Of a stretch of 64,000 nucleotides of DNA, positions 1 to 9,761 are shown piece by piece. Under the pieces are notes generated by a model, which searched no databases, had not been told where the DNA came from, and was given only the letters and a program-made list of their open reading frames with translations. Source of the DNA: Clusia tigrina (lineage: Eukaryota > Arthropoda > Insecta > Diptera > Clusiidae); the NCBI GenBank assembly GCA_920105625.2, contig OV050030.1, positions 162,077,863 to 162,141,862 of the forward strand, written 5' to 3'. The translations under genes and the position numbers were made by a program. Numbering within the stretch: position 1 is the first letter of the stretch; every line of letters begins with the position of its first letter.

Positions 1-498
1 CAACAAACACAATAAATTCACATACACTATACGTGTGACCAAAAAAAATGGTCGAAGCGGTAAATACAAATGGAGGGAATTGAGTGTCTTTTCTTATTCT
101 TCTGTGGTGTGTACCTGGAGAAAGTTGTCAATTTCTCTCTTTCGTTACAATTCAAAGCAGCGCTGCAGTGCGGCTTCTGAGAGGATTTGTTGTCTTTACC
201 GCGGAACCTAATATCTGATAAACGATCTCCTATTACTTCTAGTGCAAATTCAGTTAATAAGATTATATTTCTAACGCACATATTGACACAAATGAGATTA
301 GTGAAGATTTATTAGCAATAAGTTAATTTCGGAATTTCTTACTATTAAGTACCTACTGAAATTAAAACAATTAAAAATTAATATATTCGGATGCTAAGGT
401 AGAAATTTATTTTGTTAAATTTTTCTACATTATTGACATATAGGTATGTATGTATGTATGTATGTATATATGTATACATATATTTTCTTTTTACATAA
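1..498. other. Unique left flank of the 15-kb array, no gene seen
   Basis: AT-rich sequence that does not recur before units B or C, where the same position is occupied by LINE RT sequence. No convincing coding potential on either strand; the only long open frame (minus strand, 27-281) has no recognisable motif. A short TATG microsatellite lies at its right end, and the array begins within an A-rich tract around 495-508. Confidence 0.7.
443..484. repeat. TATG/TATA microsatellite
   Basis: About five perfect TATG units followed by a degenerate TATATG/TATACA stretch. Short tracts of this type are common in fly intergenic DNA. The tract lies just left of the array boundary and is absent from the corresponding junctions at 15440 and 30437. 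Confidence 0.85.
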
Positions 499-1884
499 AT
501 AAAAAAAATCAAATTGTGCATTTTTTATTCTTTTTCACAACTGTGCGATGATATGCACATACGAGTACATACATAGATGCCGTGCAAATGTGGGTATGAG
601 TCACTTCGTACGCATAATTGCTGATATACGAGTATATTGCCCATTTTTACTAGCTTTTTTGTTTGAAGTGTTTCTATTCTCATTCTTTTCCATTCCCACT
701 CATTCATTTTGGCAGCAAAGGTTGTACTGAAGTAAGTAATGTGTTGAAATATGTTTCACCACCATTCCTATAGACCTTTAGTATGTACAATGTGCATTGT
801 GCACACAGATATTCATTCGCACTGTATCTTATATTCGTTCATATTTATTTATAAGCACAAGAATACATATTCTCATTTATATGAAATCCGTGAATAAAAT
901 ATGCCAAATTAAATAGTGATTTCATAAGCAGATTTTGGAGGGAAACGAATAAGTGGAATTAACATGGGGTGTCGAGTTGCATTTAAGAACGTAACTTGCG
1001 TGCAATTAACATTACAAAGAATACATCATTGAATTGTTCAAAGCCTATTTATACTTAATTCTAGTTACATTTCTGCTTACTTGCTATATCAGCGAGCTGA
1101 CCCAATTTGGGTGCTTTGGTTACATAAATACCCATACACCGGCTGGTCTAGTCAACTCACAATACATATCTCAGCATTGTGCTTATTGCTCTTACTGGCT
1201 ATTGATACTAGCAATCTAAAAGTATGCCTGCTTTTTGCAATATTCAATAGTATTCCTATGACTATTTTGTGTTCAGGTGATATTGTTGCTATCAGTTGGT
1301 TTGGGCCTAAAACTGCCTCAGAACATTCCTCCGCTCTTTCTAGTGAGACAGTGGTTTTATTTCCTATTGTCCATTAACGAATTTTATTATCAATATGATT
1401 CAACGAAATAATTTGAATAATTTATATTAGAATTTATTTAGTTATTATTACCTTAACTTAGATATTTAATATATACATGAGATTTCATTTTAACCAATTA
1501 TTTTCAATACAAATATATTCTAAAATTTATACAAAAAATATATTTTTAAAAATTTACATTTCGTAGTAGGGTTACACCTATTTTAGAATTTTTTTTTAGA
1601 AAATGATCGGTTATTCATTATTTAAATCGAAATATTTAATTATTTATTGGTTTATTAATAGAAATAAAAGACTAATTAATTTTTTTTTATATATAAATCT
1701 ATTTTATTTATTATCATTTTATCAGATTATTTCTTTAATTAATTGCAAACTTACTTTTTTCTTTTTGAAAGTTGTTGTTTTTTTAAAAATAATTTGGGTT
1801 TTATATGTACCTTTTTTCGTCTTTTTTAAACGTTAAACTATGCTACTAAGTTACATTTATCATTATTTATGTTGTGTCATTATG
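499..1884. other. AT-rich unit start (unit A), no assignable gene
   Basis: About 1.4 kb without recognisable protein or RNA gene. An open frame of 98 codons at 1081-1377 (plus) and an AT-rich one at 1603-1836 have no family motifs and look like chance frames. The stretch 1380-1840 is very T/A-rich with long T runs. It could be LTR or UTR sequence of an old element. Confidence 0.6.
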
Positions 1885-2815
1885 TACTTATTTCTCACCG
1901 TTCTCTGCTCTCTGCTGGTGCCCGAATAGACTATTACCGAGATTTTATGGGATCTGACGTGGTCTATTCCAGGCTATTGTCCCGGATATTGGCACCCGCT
2001 CATGATAAGTAAGAATTGGTTCGATCCGTAACCAGATTCCCATTTTCTGCTCTACAGGGCTTAAAACCTTGGATCAGACGCTTGCCCTGTTAATATAATT
2101 TTCGTGCATCATTTCTGTCCCGGTGCATCTCGAGTTCCTCGCACTCACGCCTTTCCTGCCAGCGTTTCTTTTGTCTGAAAAGCGCCTCCCTTCCGTTCTC
2201 CTCAATCGGTAATTTTCACGCACGACTCACGTTGCAGCAGACTGCCGCGTTCGTTTGTAGGCGGCGTTTTTCGCTACAGAAGTTTCGCCACACTTGTCTC
2301 ATATCATTGGTTTCGCGGTGGCGGGCGTCTGAAGCCAATTGGTTTCTCTGCGGCGGTACGCATGGAACGAGATATATGTGCCCAAAGTCCGCCGGCATCG
2401 TCGGGAAAAGAGTCAGGTTCGTGAAGCAGTTCTGAGAGTTGAGTGGAATAGACCTCGGCTGTCCGTTGTAATTCCAGCTTAGCGACGTCCAGCTTTCCTT
2501 GCATACCAGATCGTACGTTATTCGTATTGCATAATCGAATGCGTATCTTGGCAGCAACAATGCAATGGTCAGAGTCGATATTGACTCCCGGGACGACCGA
2601 ACATCTAGCAAGCCGGAAGCATGACTTCCGTCGATTACAATATGATCAATGGCTGCACGTGTGTTGATCAGGAGACAACCATGTGACTTTGTGGATGTGA
2701 CTTTGTGGATATCGAATCTGGTGCTACTAATTTCTATATTTCGCGCAGCGGCGAAGTCGATTAGAGAGCGTTAGACCATTGTTCGATGTGGTCTGGTGAA
2801 GGATGAACTAACCGA
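1885..2815 (-). pseudogene. RTE/BovB-type LINE fragment: endonuclease end and linker (unit A)
   Basis: Remnant of the pol ORF of an RTE-like non-LTR retrotransposon. Reading leftward, the end of the AP-endonuclease domain comes first: NGLTLIDFAAARNIEISSTR, then AAIDHIVIDGSHASGLLDVR, the family's ID-H-hhID block. Next is the basic linker before the RT, with EEREC-like charged segments and a GFK...NLVTDR block around 1990-2110. The RT proper is missing: homology stops near 1885. Several frameshifts and stops are present, and A alone has an extra AGAG near 2762 that breaks the endonuclease frame. The right edge abuts BEL/Pao sequence. Assignment to RTE is from remembered motif patterns. Confidence 0.72.
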
Positions 2816-2924
2816 TAGTGATTGTTTTTGTTCTTCACTGGACTTGTTTTTTTTTGTTTGAGTGGCGGGGCCCAAACCTTGGAATCCATTTAGCGTCATG
2901 GAAGACTCGCTGCACAGATTAGTT

Positions 2925-5232
2925 CATTATTATCAAAAATAGCGACGATCAACTGGTAAGTTGCCCAATATATGTCCCATTAGCTTTGGTTTATAATGGG
3001 AGTAGTGTACACAGTTACTCACAACTTGTCTCGCATTTACACCACAAATTTTCTGACTCATTAAACCAATAGCTTTTGGCCCTGCGTCCAGATGACTTCT
3101 ATGAAGAAAATCAGCGTAAAGAGATACATCCCTATGGTCTTTTGGCAACAATGCAGGATATTTCGCATCGTATGAAATACGAGATTTGGACAGCCGACCA
3201 CCGGCTCTTATCAGATGAACCACTGTGTTGTGTATTTTTATTTTGTATAAAAATGGTGTAAGTTTTTAAAGTGCTGGACTTATTGGTTTATCATTCTGAA
3301 GCAATCTATATCGTGTTGGAAGTATTGTTGTTGTATCGTTGCAATGATTATTATAAAAGCTGTTCGAGTTCCTTGCAAGCCAAATGTTTGATATCAGTGA
3401 GTCTTAGCGGGTGTATCGCTAAATATTCCTAAGATATACGAAGTGATGCTAAGAATATGATTATACGACGGCGGTGATACTGTAATTCTTAAGGCGTTAA
3501 TAATATTAGACCCCACATAAATGCAGCAACTATATTCTCGCTTTGATCCGTCTGCGAAACCATGAAATCTCATTTGTATAATTAGCTGATATTAGAACGA
3601 AGCGCTGAACATTTATTGAGTTAATGTGTAACAAATCATTTTTAATTTTAACCAAAGGTTGAGTTACAACGACGAAAGAGGTACGTCATATCGAATTATT
3701 ATAGGACTTTAAAGTCCCAAGACTTTTTTTGCAACCATGGACAATACTGTCCGTTGGTTAGTGGTCGAAAGTTTCTGTAAATTATATTGAAAACAAAATG
3801 TGTTTTTTTAGGTTTCCAGGAATTGTTAAGTCTTTACGCCATAATATGAGTTGATATTTTCGGTCGCTTTCGTCAATAATGAATTGACGATACATTTTAA
3901 AAATATCTGTAGCTAATGCAATATTATGAAGTCAAAACATAAGAGGCCTTGCTTTTTAATCTTGTTGGATGGTGGGTCCAACCAAACGATTTGTAGCAGT
4001 GCCAGCCGAAACGTCGAATACGACACGCAGCTTTGTTGTGCTTTGTGGGTTAAGTACGCAGTGATGCGGTGTGAAATAGTGCGAATCAGTAAAGTTATTG
4101 GGAACTGGAGACCTATGACCTAGAGCCTTATATTCATCCATAAACTCAATATACACTTTTTTAACAATGGATTGCATGGAAGTTTTCTTTCTAGAGAAAG
4201 AAATCTTTTCCGCGTTTACGACCATCAGTGCGATGAGACACGTTTTCTATGAAATGTCGTTCTGAGCGTTTAGTTGGGAAAATAGTATATTCTTCAACTG
4301 CCAGAAGCATTGTAAGATATCAGAATTTGATAATTGATTGTTATAATTGCCAAATTACAGGTGACTTTTGTCCCTACTATACATCCGAAGGCAGTGTTAA
4401 TTAAATATGGGAAGTCTTCTCCTAATGCTATTTTGGCGTCAAGCAGAAGATCGAAAAATATTTCTGAACTAATGAGTATATCTATTTTCTGCTGCCTATA
4501 AAACCATGGGTTTGCGAAATCTAAACCTTCAGGTATTATCCAAATAATTTTATTTATAGGGTTGCTGAGCGGATATGGTTTTTCTAACGACGAAATTAGA
4601 CGACCTTTCAAATGTGTTTATACGAGACGTGACTGTAGCGGAAACAGAATGCTTGAATTCTGTACGACTGGTTATGGTATTTGAAATTAAGCTGCAATCG
4701 TTTCGCCATTTCCTCTGTAGTGAAACTAATCCCGGAACATGAGTCCAATAAGCTGGATGAAAGACACCAAATTTGTTTTTAATTAGTATACGTGCTTTAG
4801 GTATAATTGCTAGGCTATACGATCGAGTTAAAATTTATGCAAGTTGCACCGATGTTGGAGATTTTCGTGCTGGAGCTGAGATACAGTACACAGTGGGATG
4901 GGAAAGATGACAAACTCGTATCGAGATTGAGATTGGCCCAGTGCATAATCCAGATTTTTTCACAAATTCTAATCTCTGTGAAACTGGTATCGCGAAATAT
5001 TTGTCACACTTCGATAGTAAGTGCTCAGTATTCTTACAATATGTGCGGCTCGCCTTAGAACTGAAAAGTGTGTCTAATTGTCCATTCGAAGTAATTTGTT
5101 CTTTATTTTCAGAGGTGTTTTCAGCATTAGATATAACTTTCGTTCGACCATCTAAAAACTGGCATCGGCGGTTTAAGATATTGTAACAATTTTGCCAATG
5201 CGACAATGATTTGAAAACTGGTTGAATTGGAT
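2925..5232 (-). pseudogene. BEL/Pao LTR retrotransposon polyprotein, left part (unit A)
   Basis: Degenerate gag-pol, read right to left. A gag zinc-knuckle region (4835-5206; C-x-NTEHLLSKCDKYFAIP then QRLEFVKKSGLC) is followed by an aspartic-protease end (4294-4611; DILISSEIFFDLLLDAKIAL) and RT fingers (3956-4225; HHCVLNPQSTTKLRVVFDVS), with an RT motif A remnant (ATDIFKMYRQ) near 3900. A Pao-type RNase H block (FHGFADGSK) lies near 3560 and an integrase zinc-domain segment at 2933-3223 (DAKYPALLPKDHRDVS...DAGPKA). The YVDD-containing palm and the integrase catalytic core are missing. Many stops and frameshifts are present. Gag continues beyond the Jockey insertion at 7558 onward. Confidence 0.85.
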
Positions 5233-7555
5233 AAATTGACTTGAGACAACCTTTGACAGCCCCACATGGATAATTATTGTGTTCATTATATCGTACTGGA
5301 CGACAGACCCACGTAAGATACCTGACCTTATTGATTTTGGAGTTGCTAGAAACCTAAAACGGGAGCAATTCAAAGTAGAAAAAGTTACGCCCTACCTACG
5401 AATTCACACCCACTAAAACTAACTGGCTGAAATACAGAAAATACATCAGTAGTCATCTCGGCCTAAACCCATGTCTCAAAACTAATGAGGACATTGAAAC
5501 ATTTCTGGAACAATTTACCTCGACCCTAAGATTAGCTGTTCGCCACTCTGCGGATAAACGTGACAACAACTGCAACAGCATCCGGCGCCCACAAACCTCA
5601 ACCCAAATCGATATTCTCCTTACTGAAAAAAGGAGGACGCGTCGTGAATGGCAAAAATCCAGGTCCCCTTTCCTAAAACGGTAGTTATCTATTGCCAGTG
5701 AAAATTTGAGAAAAGCCTTGCGTCTAGAATCAGATCGTTTCCTGGACCAATTTATCACAAACCTTTCTCCGACTGACGTCACCAATTACTCTCTGTGGAA
5801 AACTGTCAGAGAAATGAAAGCACCTACATGCGGAATTCCACCGATTCGTACAAAAAACGGAAACTGGGCAAGAAGCGATGATGAAAAGTCTGCCGTTTTC
5901 GCCGAACACTTAAGATATGTTTTTACCCTCAACCCACCTCGCAATACCAATAACCTAATATTAACCCCACGCCAGATACAACATGCTCGCCTATTAAATT
6001 AAAAACAAAAGAAGTAAGTAATGCGATTAGTAACCTTGCTCTTAACAAAGCTCCAGGACACGACCTTATTACTGGAAAAATGATCAAGGAGTTACCCCAA
6101 ATGGCCATCATCTTACTTACTTCACTATTTAATGGCTTGTTGCGCTTTGGATATTTTCCTAATGCCTGGAAAGTTTCAGTAATCACAATGATCCCGAAAC
6201 CAGGAAAAGACCCCTCCCAATCGTCATCATATAGACCGATTAGCCTCCTGCCTATCTTATCAAAACTCCTAGAAAGGCTTTTTCTTGCAAAACTAATGCC
6301 GCATATAAACGAAAAACGCACTATTCCCACTCACCAATTTGGCTCCCGCGAACACATAGAGTAAGTTCATCGAATAGTGAACGAGATAAAAAACGCATTC
6401 GACAAAGAGCAATATTGTTCAGCCTTCTTTTTAGATGTGGCGCAGGCATCTGACAAGGTCTGGCACGAGGGGCTTATGTACAAAATAAAAAAGCTGTTGC
6501 CCACAAAAGTAGACGTCATATTGGAATCGTATCTGAGGGGCAGAAAGTTCAAGGTAAGGTACAATAATGCTTACTCTAAATGCTTTGACATCAAAGCTGG
6601 TGTACAACAAGGAAGCGTTCTAGGTCCGGTGTTGTATCTATTATTTACCTCAGATCTGCCTACCAATTAATACTTAACAGCAGCAACTTTCGCAGATGAT
6701 ACAGTTATCCTTAGTATTCATCCGAACTCAAAAATCGCATCCCGTGACTTAGAAGATCATCTGGTCCTAGTAACAAATTGGTTGGCGAATAAACGTTAAT
6801 GAATCGAAAAGTACGCATATTACCTTTACTATAAAAAAAGGTACATGTCCAGCGATAAAACTCAACAATGTTCCTATTCCTCAAGCAAAGGAGGTGAAGT
6901 ACCTAGGAATTCATCTTGACTCACGTTTGAAATGGAAGCGCCACATCGAAGCCAAATAAAAAACAAATGACTTTGAAAGCAAATAGCCTACACTGGCTCA
7001 TGCACAAAAATTCCAGGTTGAGCCTAGAATATAAAACATTGCTGTACAAAGCCATCATAAAAATAATTTGGACTTACGGTATCCAGTTGTGGGGCGGCGC
7101 AAGCAACTCTAACATAGAACTGATTCAAAGAGCGCAGTCCAAAATTCTAAGATCCATTACTGGGGCTCCTTGGTTTATAAAGAATACAAACATTCACAAA
7201 GATCTGAACATTCCGCTCGTAAAAAAGGAAATCTTTGACGCCAGCTTAAAATATGCGCAAGGAATCAAAGAGCACCCAAATCATCTAGATAGGATACTAG
7301 CATGTAATAGGGTTCCAAGTCGCCTAAAAAGTACGAAATCACCAGCACAACTAACATCGATATCTTAATCATGTACAAACTCTAATGTAACATTTCTTAC
7401 AGTAACTAACATATAACATTGTGATTACTAAAAAGCACTAAGCATAGGCAAGGTGTATTAATATTAATTATTTAGTTTGTAAGATATGCTTACTTATTGC
7501 TAGTCTAAACTTAGAAGATACAATAAATAAATATATGAAATATATAAAAAAAAAA
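5233..7555 (+). pseudogene. Jockey-clade LINE ORF2, 5'-truncated (unit A)
   Basis: Non-LTR retrotransposon inserted in the BEL gag. It starts in the endonuclease C-terminus (WTTDPRKIPDLIDFGVARN, 5310-5355), so it is 5'-truncated. The linker (5415-6002) is broken by TAG at 5682-5684. The RT holds KAPGHDLITGKMIKELPQ near 6045 and YRPISLLPILSKLLERL near 6230, then a TAA at 6362-6364. Motif A is FLDVAQASDKVW with the family F replaced by S, followed by AGVQQGSVLGPVLY and motif C FADD (about 6690). The thumb and C-terminus end at 7368. The 3' UTR has AATAAA near 7522 and a poly(A) run at 7546-7555. Exact 5' edge and target-site duplication were not resolved. Confidence 0.88.
7546..7555 (+). terminator. 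Poly(A) tail of Jockey element (unit A)
   Basis: Ten A residues about 24 bases after overlapping AATAAA signals. They mark the 3' end of the LINE; BEL gag homology on the minus strand resumes immediately to the right. Matching runs lie at 22540-22549 and 37477-37486. Confidence 0.8.
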
Positions 7556-7557
7556 TT

Positions 7558-8010
7558 ATATCCATTTCTGACCTTCGTAATAGCAATAAACTGCTTAGGG
7601 CGAAACTGAATCGATAATGAAGCTGAATCAGTTTTTTTCATTGGACCAATGTCGAAAAAGGAATTTATGTGGTAAAATTTTAACAAATAATTGAGACAGA
7701 CAATTTAATAAAAAATTGAACTTGTCAATAGAAGAATTAGTCTCATGCTTATGGACCATGATGGTGAATGCACTTATCAAATGGTTATAATCTGTGTACT
7801 TTTGTGATTATGAACAGGGCCCAAATAAAAGAATCCATTTAGATAACATTGGTCTTCCACACTGGCCCGGCGTTTTCCATTTAAAAGCGAAACTGTTTTC
7901 GCTTTCATATTTATGAATAATTCTTTAGCATCACTTCTCCTTTGAATTTATCGATGACGTTGAAAATTAAGCCATCTCCTTTATGCTTTAATTTATAAAA
8001 TTTTTTAATT
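7558..8010 (-). pseudogene. BEL/Pao gag N-terminal part (unit A)
   Basis: Right-hand portion of the BEL gag separated from the left part by the Jockey insertion. Minus-strand translation gives pieces that fit the family's gag pattern: a HKHETNSSIDKFNFLLNCL block (about 7690-7750) and an IGPMKKTDSASL block (about 7610-7650), in shifting frames, preceded by VIDKFKGEV near 7935-7960. Similarity is to the general pattern only. A differs from B and C at 7967-7977, where an 11-base stretch is reverse-complemented. Confidence 0.6.
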
Positions 8011-9030
8011 TAATTACTCTGAATTATTGCTTTATGTATTCTCTTTTTTTCATATGCTTCCTCTTAAAGTTATTTGCGGTTCAGTACTGTTTTGTCACTC
8101 ACTGAAAAAAGAACATATTTTATTTTATTTCTTCTAAGTATAACTGCGTTTCCTTATAAATTAAAACATTCCGTTGGATAACTGGTTCTTCAGCTTTGGG
8201 TGAATCGTTATGGTTACTCGCTGGTATCTGTCACTTGTAACGCTAGGTTTCAGAACTGTCTGCTATTCTCGGATTGTTTCTCGTAGAAACTTCGCATATT
8301 CCACCGACCAGAACATTGGTTTATATCATGTACTTGGAGTGTTCTCGTACAGTACTCTAATTTCTTCATTCCTTAGACTATTTAGCTTTTTGGTCGTATG
8401 TATCAAAAACCTGATAGTTCTATGATTTCTGTCCCACTGTCTCAAGCAATGTCTAATTGAGTTGACTTCCGAAACTGATAAATCTATTAGCCTAGAGTTG
8501 GACATCGCTGTTCATGCTTCTGCTCGTTATCTACTGAACAGGTAATTTGGAGAGTAAAACCGTCTATTCCATATTGTTGAGGAAGTCATCTAGTCTTAAA
8601 CATCCTTTCTCTTCCAGCGTCGTCAGCACCACGTATTGGAGTTGGTCTTGGGATACCGCCCTGTAATCATATATGATCTTCAGTACTACATGCCAGTCAT
8701 CTCTTACTACGTTGGGGACAGGTATGTCTATAGTATTGTCCAGCTTATAAGTGGTATTTTTATGACTATACGTAGGGTTCTTCCAGGAGGGAATGCCATA
8801 ACCAACGGTGCTTGATGCATATGATAGGATTCATCAGAGGAACCATGTGGATCTCGAATGTTAACTTGGCCAACATCATACATATTGTACGGTTATTGGT
8901 GCCTAAGTAGATGATGGGCTCAAGTAATAATTTGTATTTTATCCGTGTGGATTTGCCTGCTATCCCATCGGCCGCGTCCCCAGGTGGCGGATAGGGGGAC
9001 CCTTGGTAGGCAAATGACATTACTTCTGAA
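8011..9030. other. Unassigned kilobase between BEL and LOA-type LINE (unit A)
   Basis: No confident family match. The left half (8011-8560) may be BEL leader or LTR sequence. On the minus strand, 8564-8830 is open for 88 codons with a protein-like composition (blocks GIPSWKNPTYSHKNT and NVVRDDWHVVLKIIYDY). The adjoining frames to its right (to 9020) are also coding-like but shifted. It is not assigned to any gene. Confidence 0.5.
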
Positions 9031-9715
9031 ACTCTTAAGAGGGGCGGGAGTTATGTCTGTCTGTCTATCACAATGATGGTATAGAGAATGGGTACCATCC
9101 GTGGACCAAACTGGCTAGGGAGGAGTCCCGAACAAAAACCACTGTCTGGCGATGGACAACTTTAGATTTATTACTCCAGGTGGAACCGACGCATGTGGAA
9201 ATCCACCCTCTTCGGCGGCAGGGGCATGGATTCTGGAGGCCCCAACCATCGCTAAAGTCTCTCGCCTTTATCAGCGAGAGCGCATCCTTTAGGAGACGGG
9301 GGTGGTTACCGCAATCTCTTCTACTTCAGAGACGGAGGAACCTACCCTGGATCCAGAGGGCCTGCGTCGGGAAGGTACCACAGTGGCGGAAAGGCCGACC
9401 AGTGGTTCTGGGGCAACGCGAACTCAATCGAGGAGGAAGAGAAGCAAGCGGCTTGCTAGGCTCGTGCAGGAGAAATCCTCACGTGGCTCTGCCGGCCCTT
9501 CTGTGTAAACTCCCTCCAAAAGGCCCAGGTTGGCGGAAGTGACACCCATGGAAGCCACCGAGCCTGCGGAGGGACTGACCGCTCCGAAATTTCGCTCGCG
9601 AGGTAAGCGGCGGAAGATTGTGGCTGAAAACAACATACCCATCTGCCCTGCAGCTGTTACTGCTGGTGGCACCACGACCCCAAAGGGTACGAGCGAAACC
9701 TCTGTGGCGGTGGCC
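9031..9715 (+). pseudogene. LOA-type LINE: 5' region and truncated gag ORF1 (unit A)
   Basis: Start of a plus-strand non-LTR element. The gag frame runs from about 9302 through a basic, low-complexity N-terminal region (SRRKRSKRLARLVQE). An in-frame TAA at 9506-9508 is followed in the same frame by KRPRLAEV and APKFRSRGKRRKIVAENN. At about 9712-9715 the frame is lost by a 653-bp deletion that unit C does not have, removing the conserved C-terminal half of gag. What follows is the ORF1-ORF2 spacer. Real start codon not determined. Confidence 0.78.
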
Positions 9716-9761
9716 GTCTGAGTCTCTTATTTGGGACTCTCACTTTTCATGTCTTTCATAG

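Noticed and set aside
1081..1377. 98-codon open frame repeated in all units (also 16028 and 31025)
   Set aside because: Conserved only because the units are near-identical. No motif, unusual composition and overlapping alternative frames; treated as chance.
1603..1836. AT-rich frame resembling a hydrophobic, mitochondrial-like protein
   Set aside because: The hydrophobicity follows from T-rich codons. No recognisable mitochondrial gene block, so no NUMT call.
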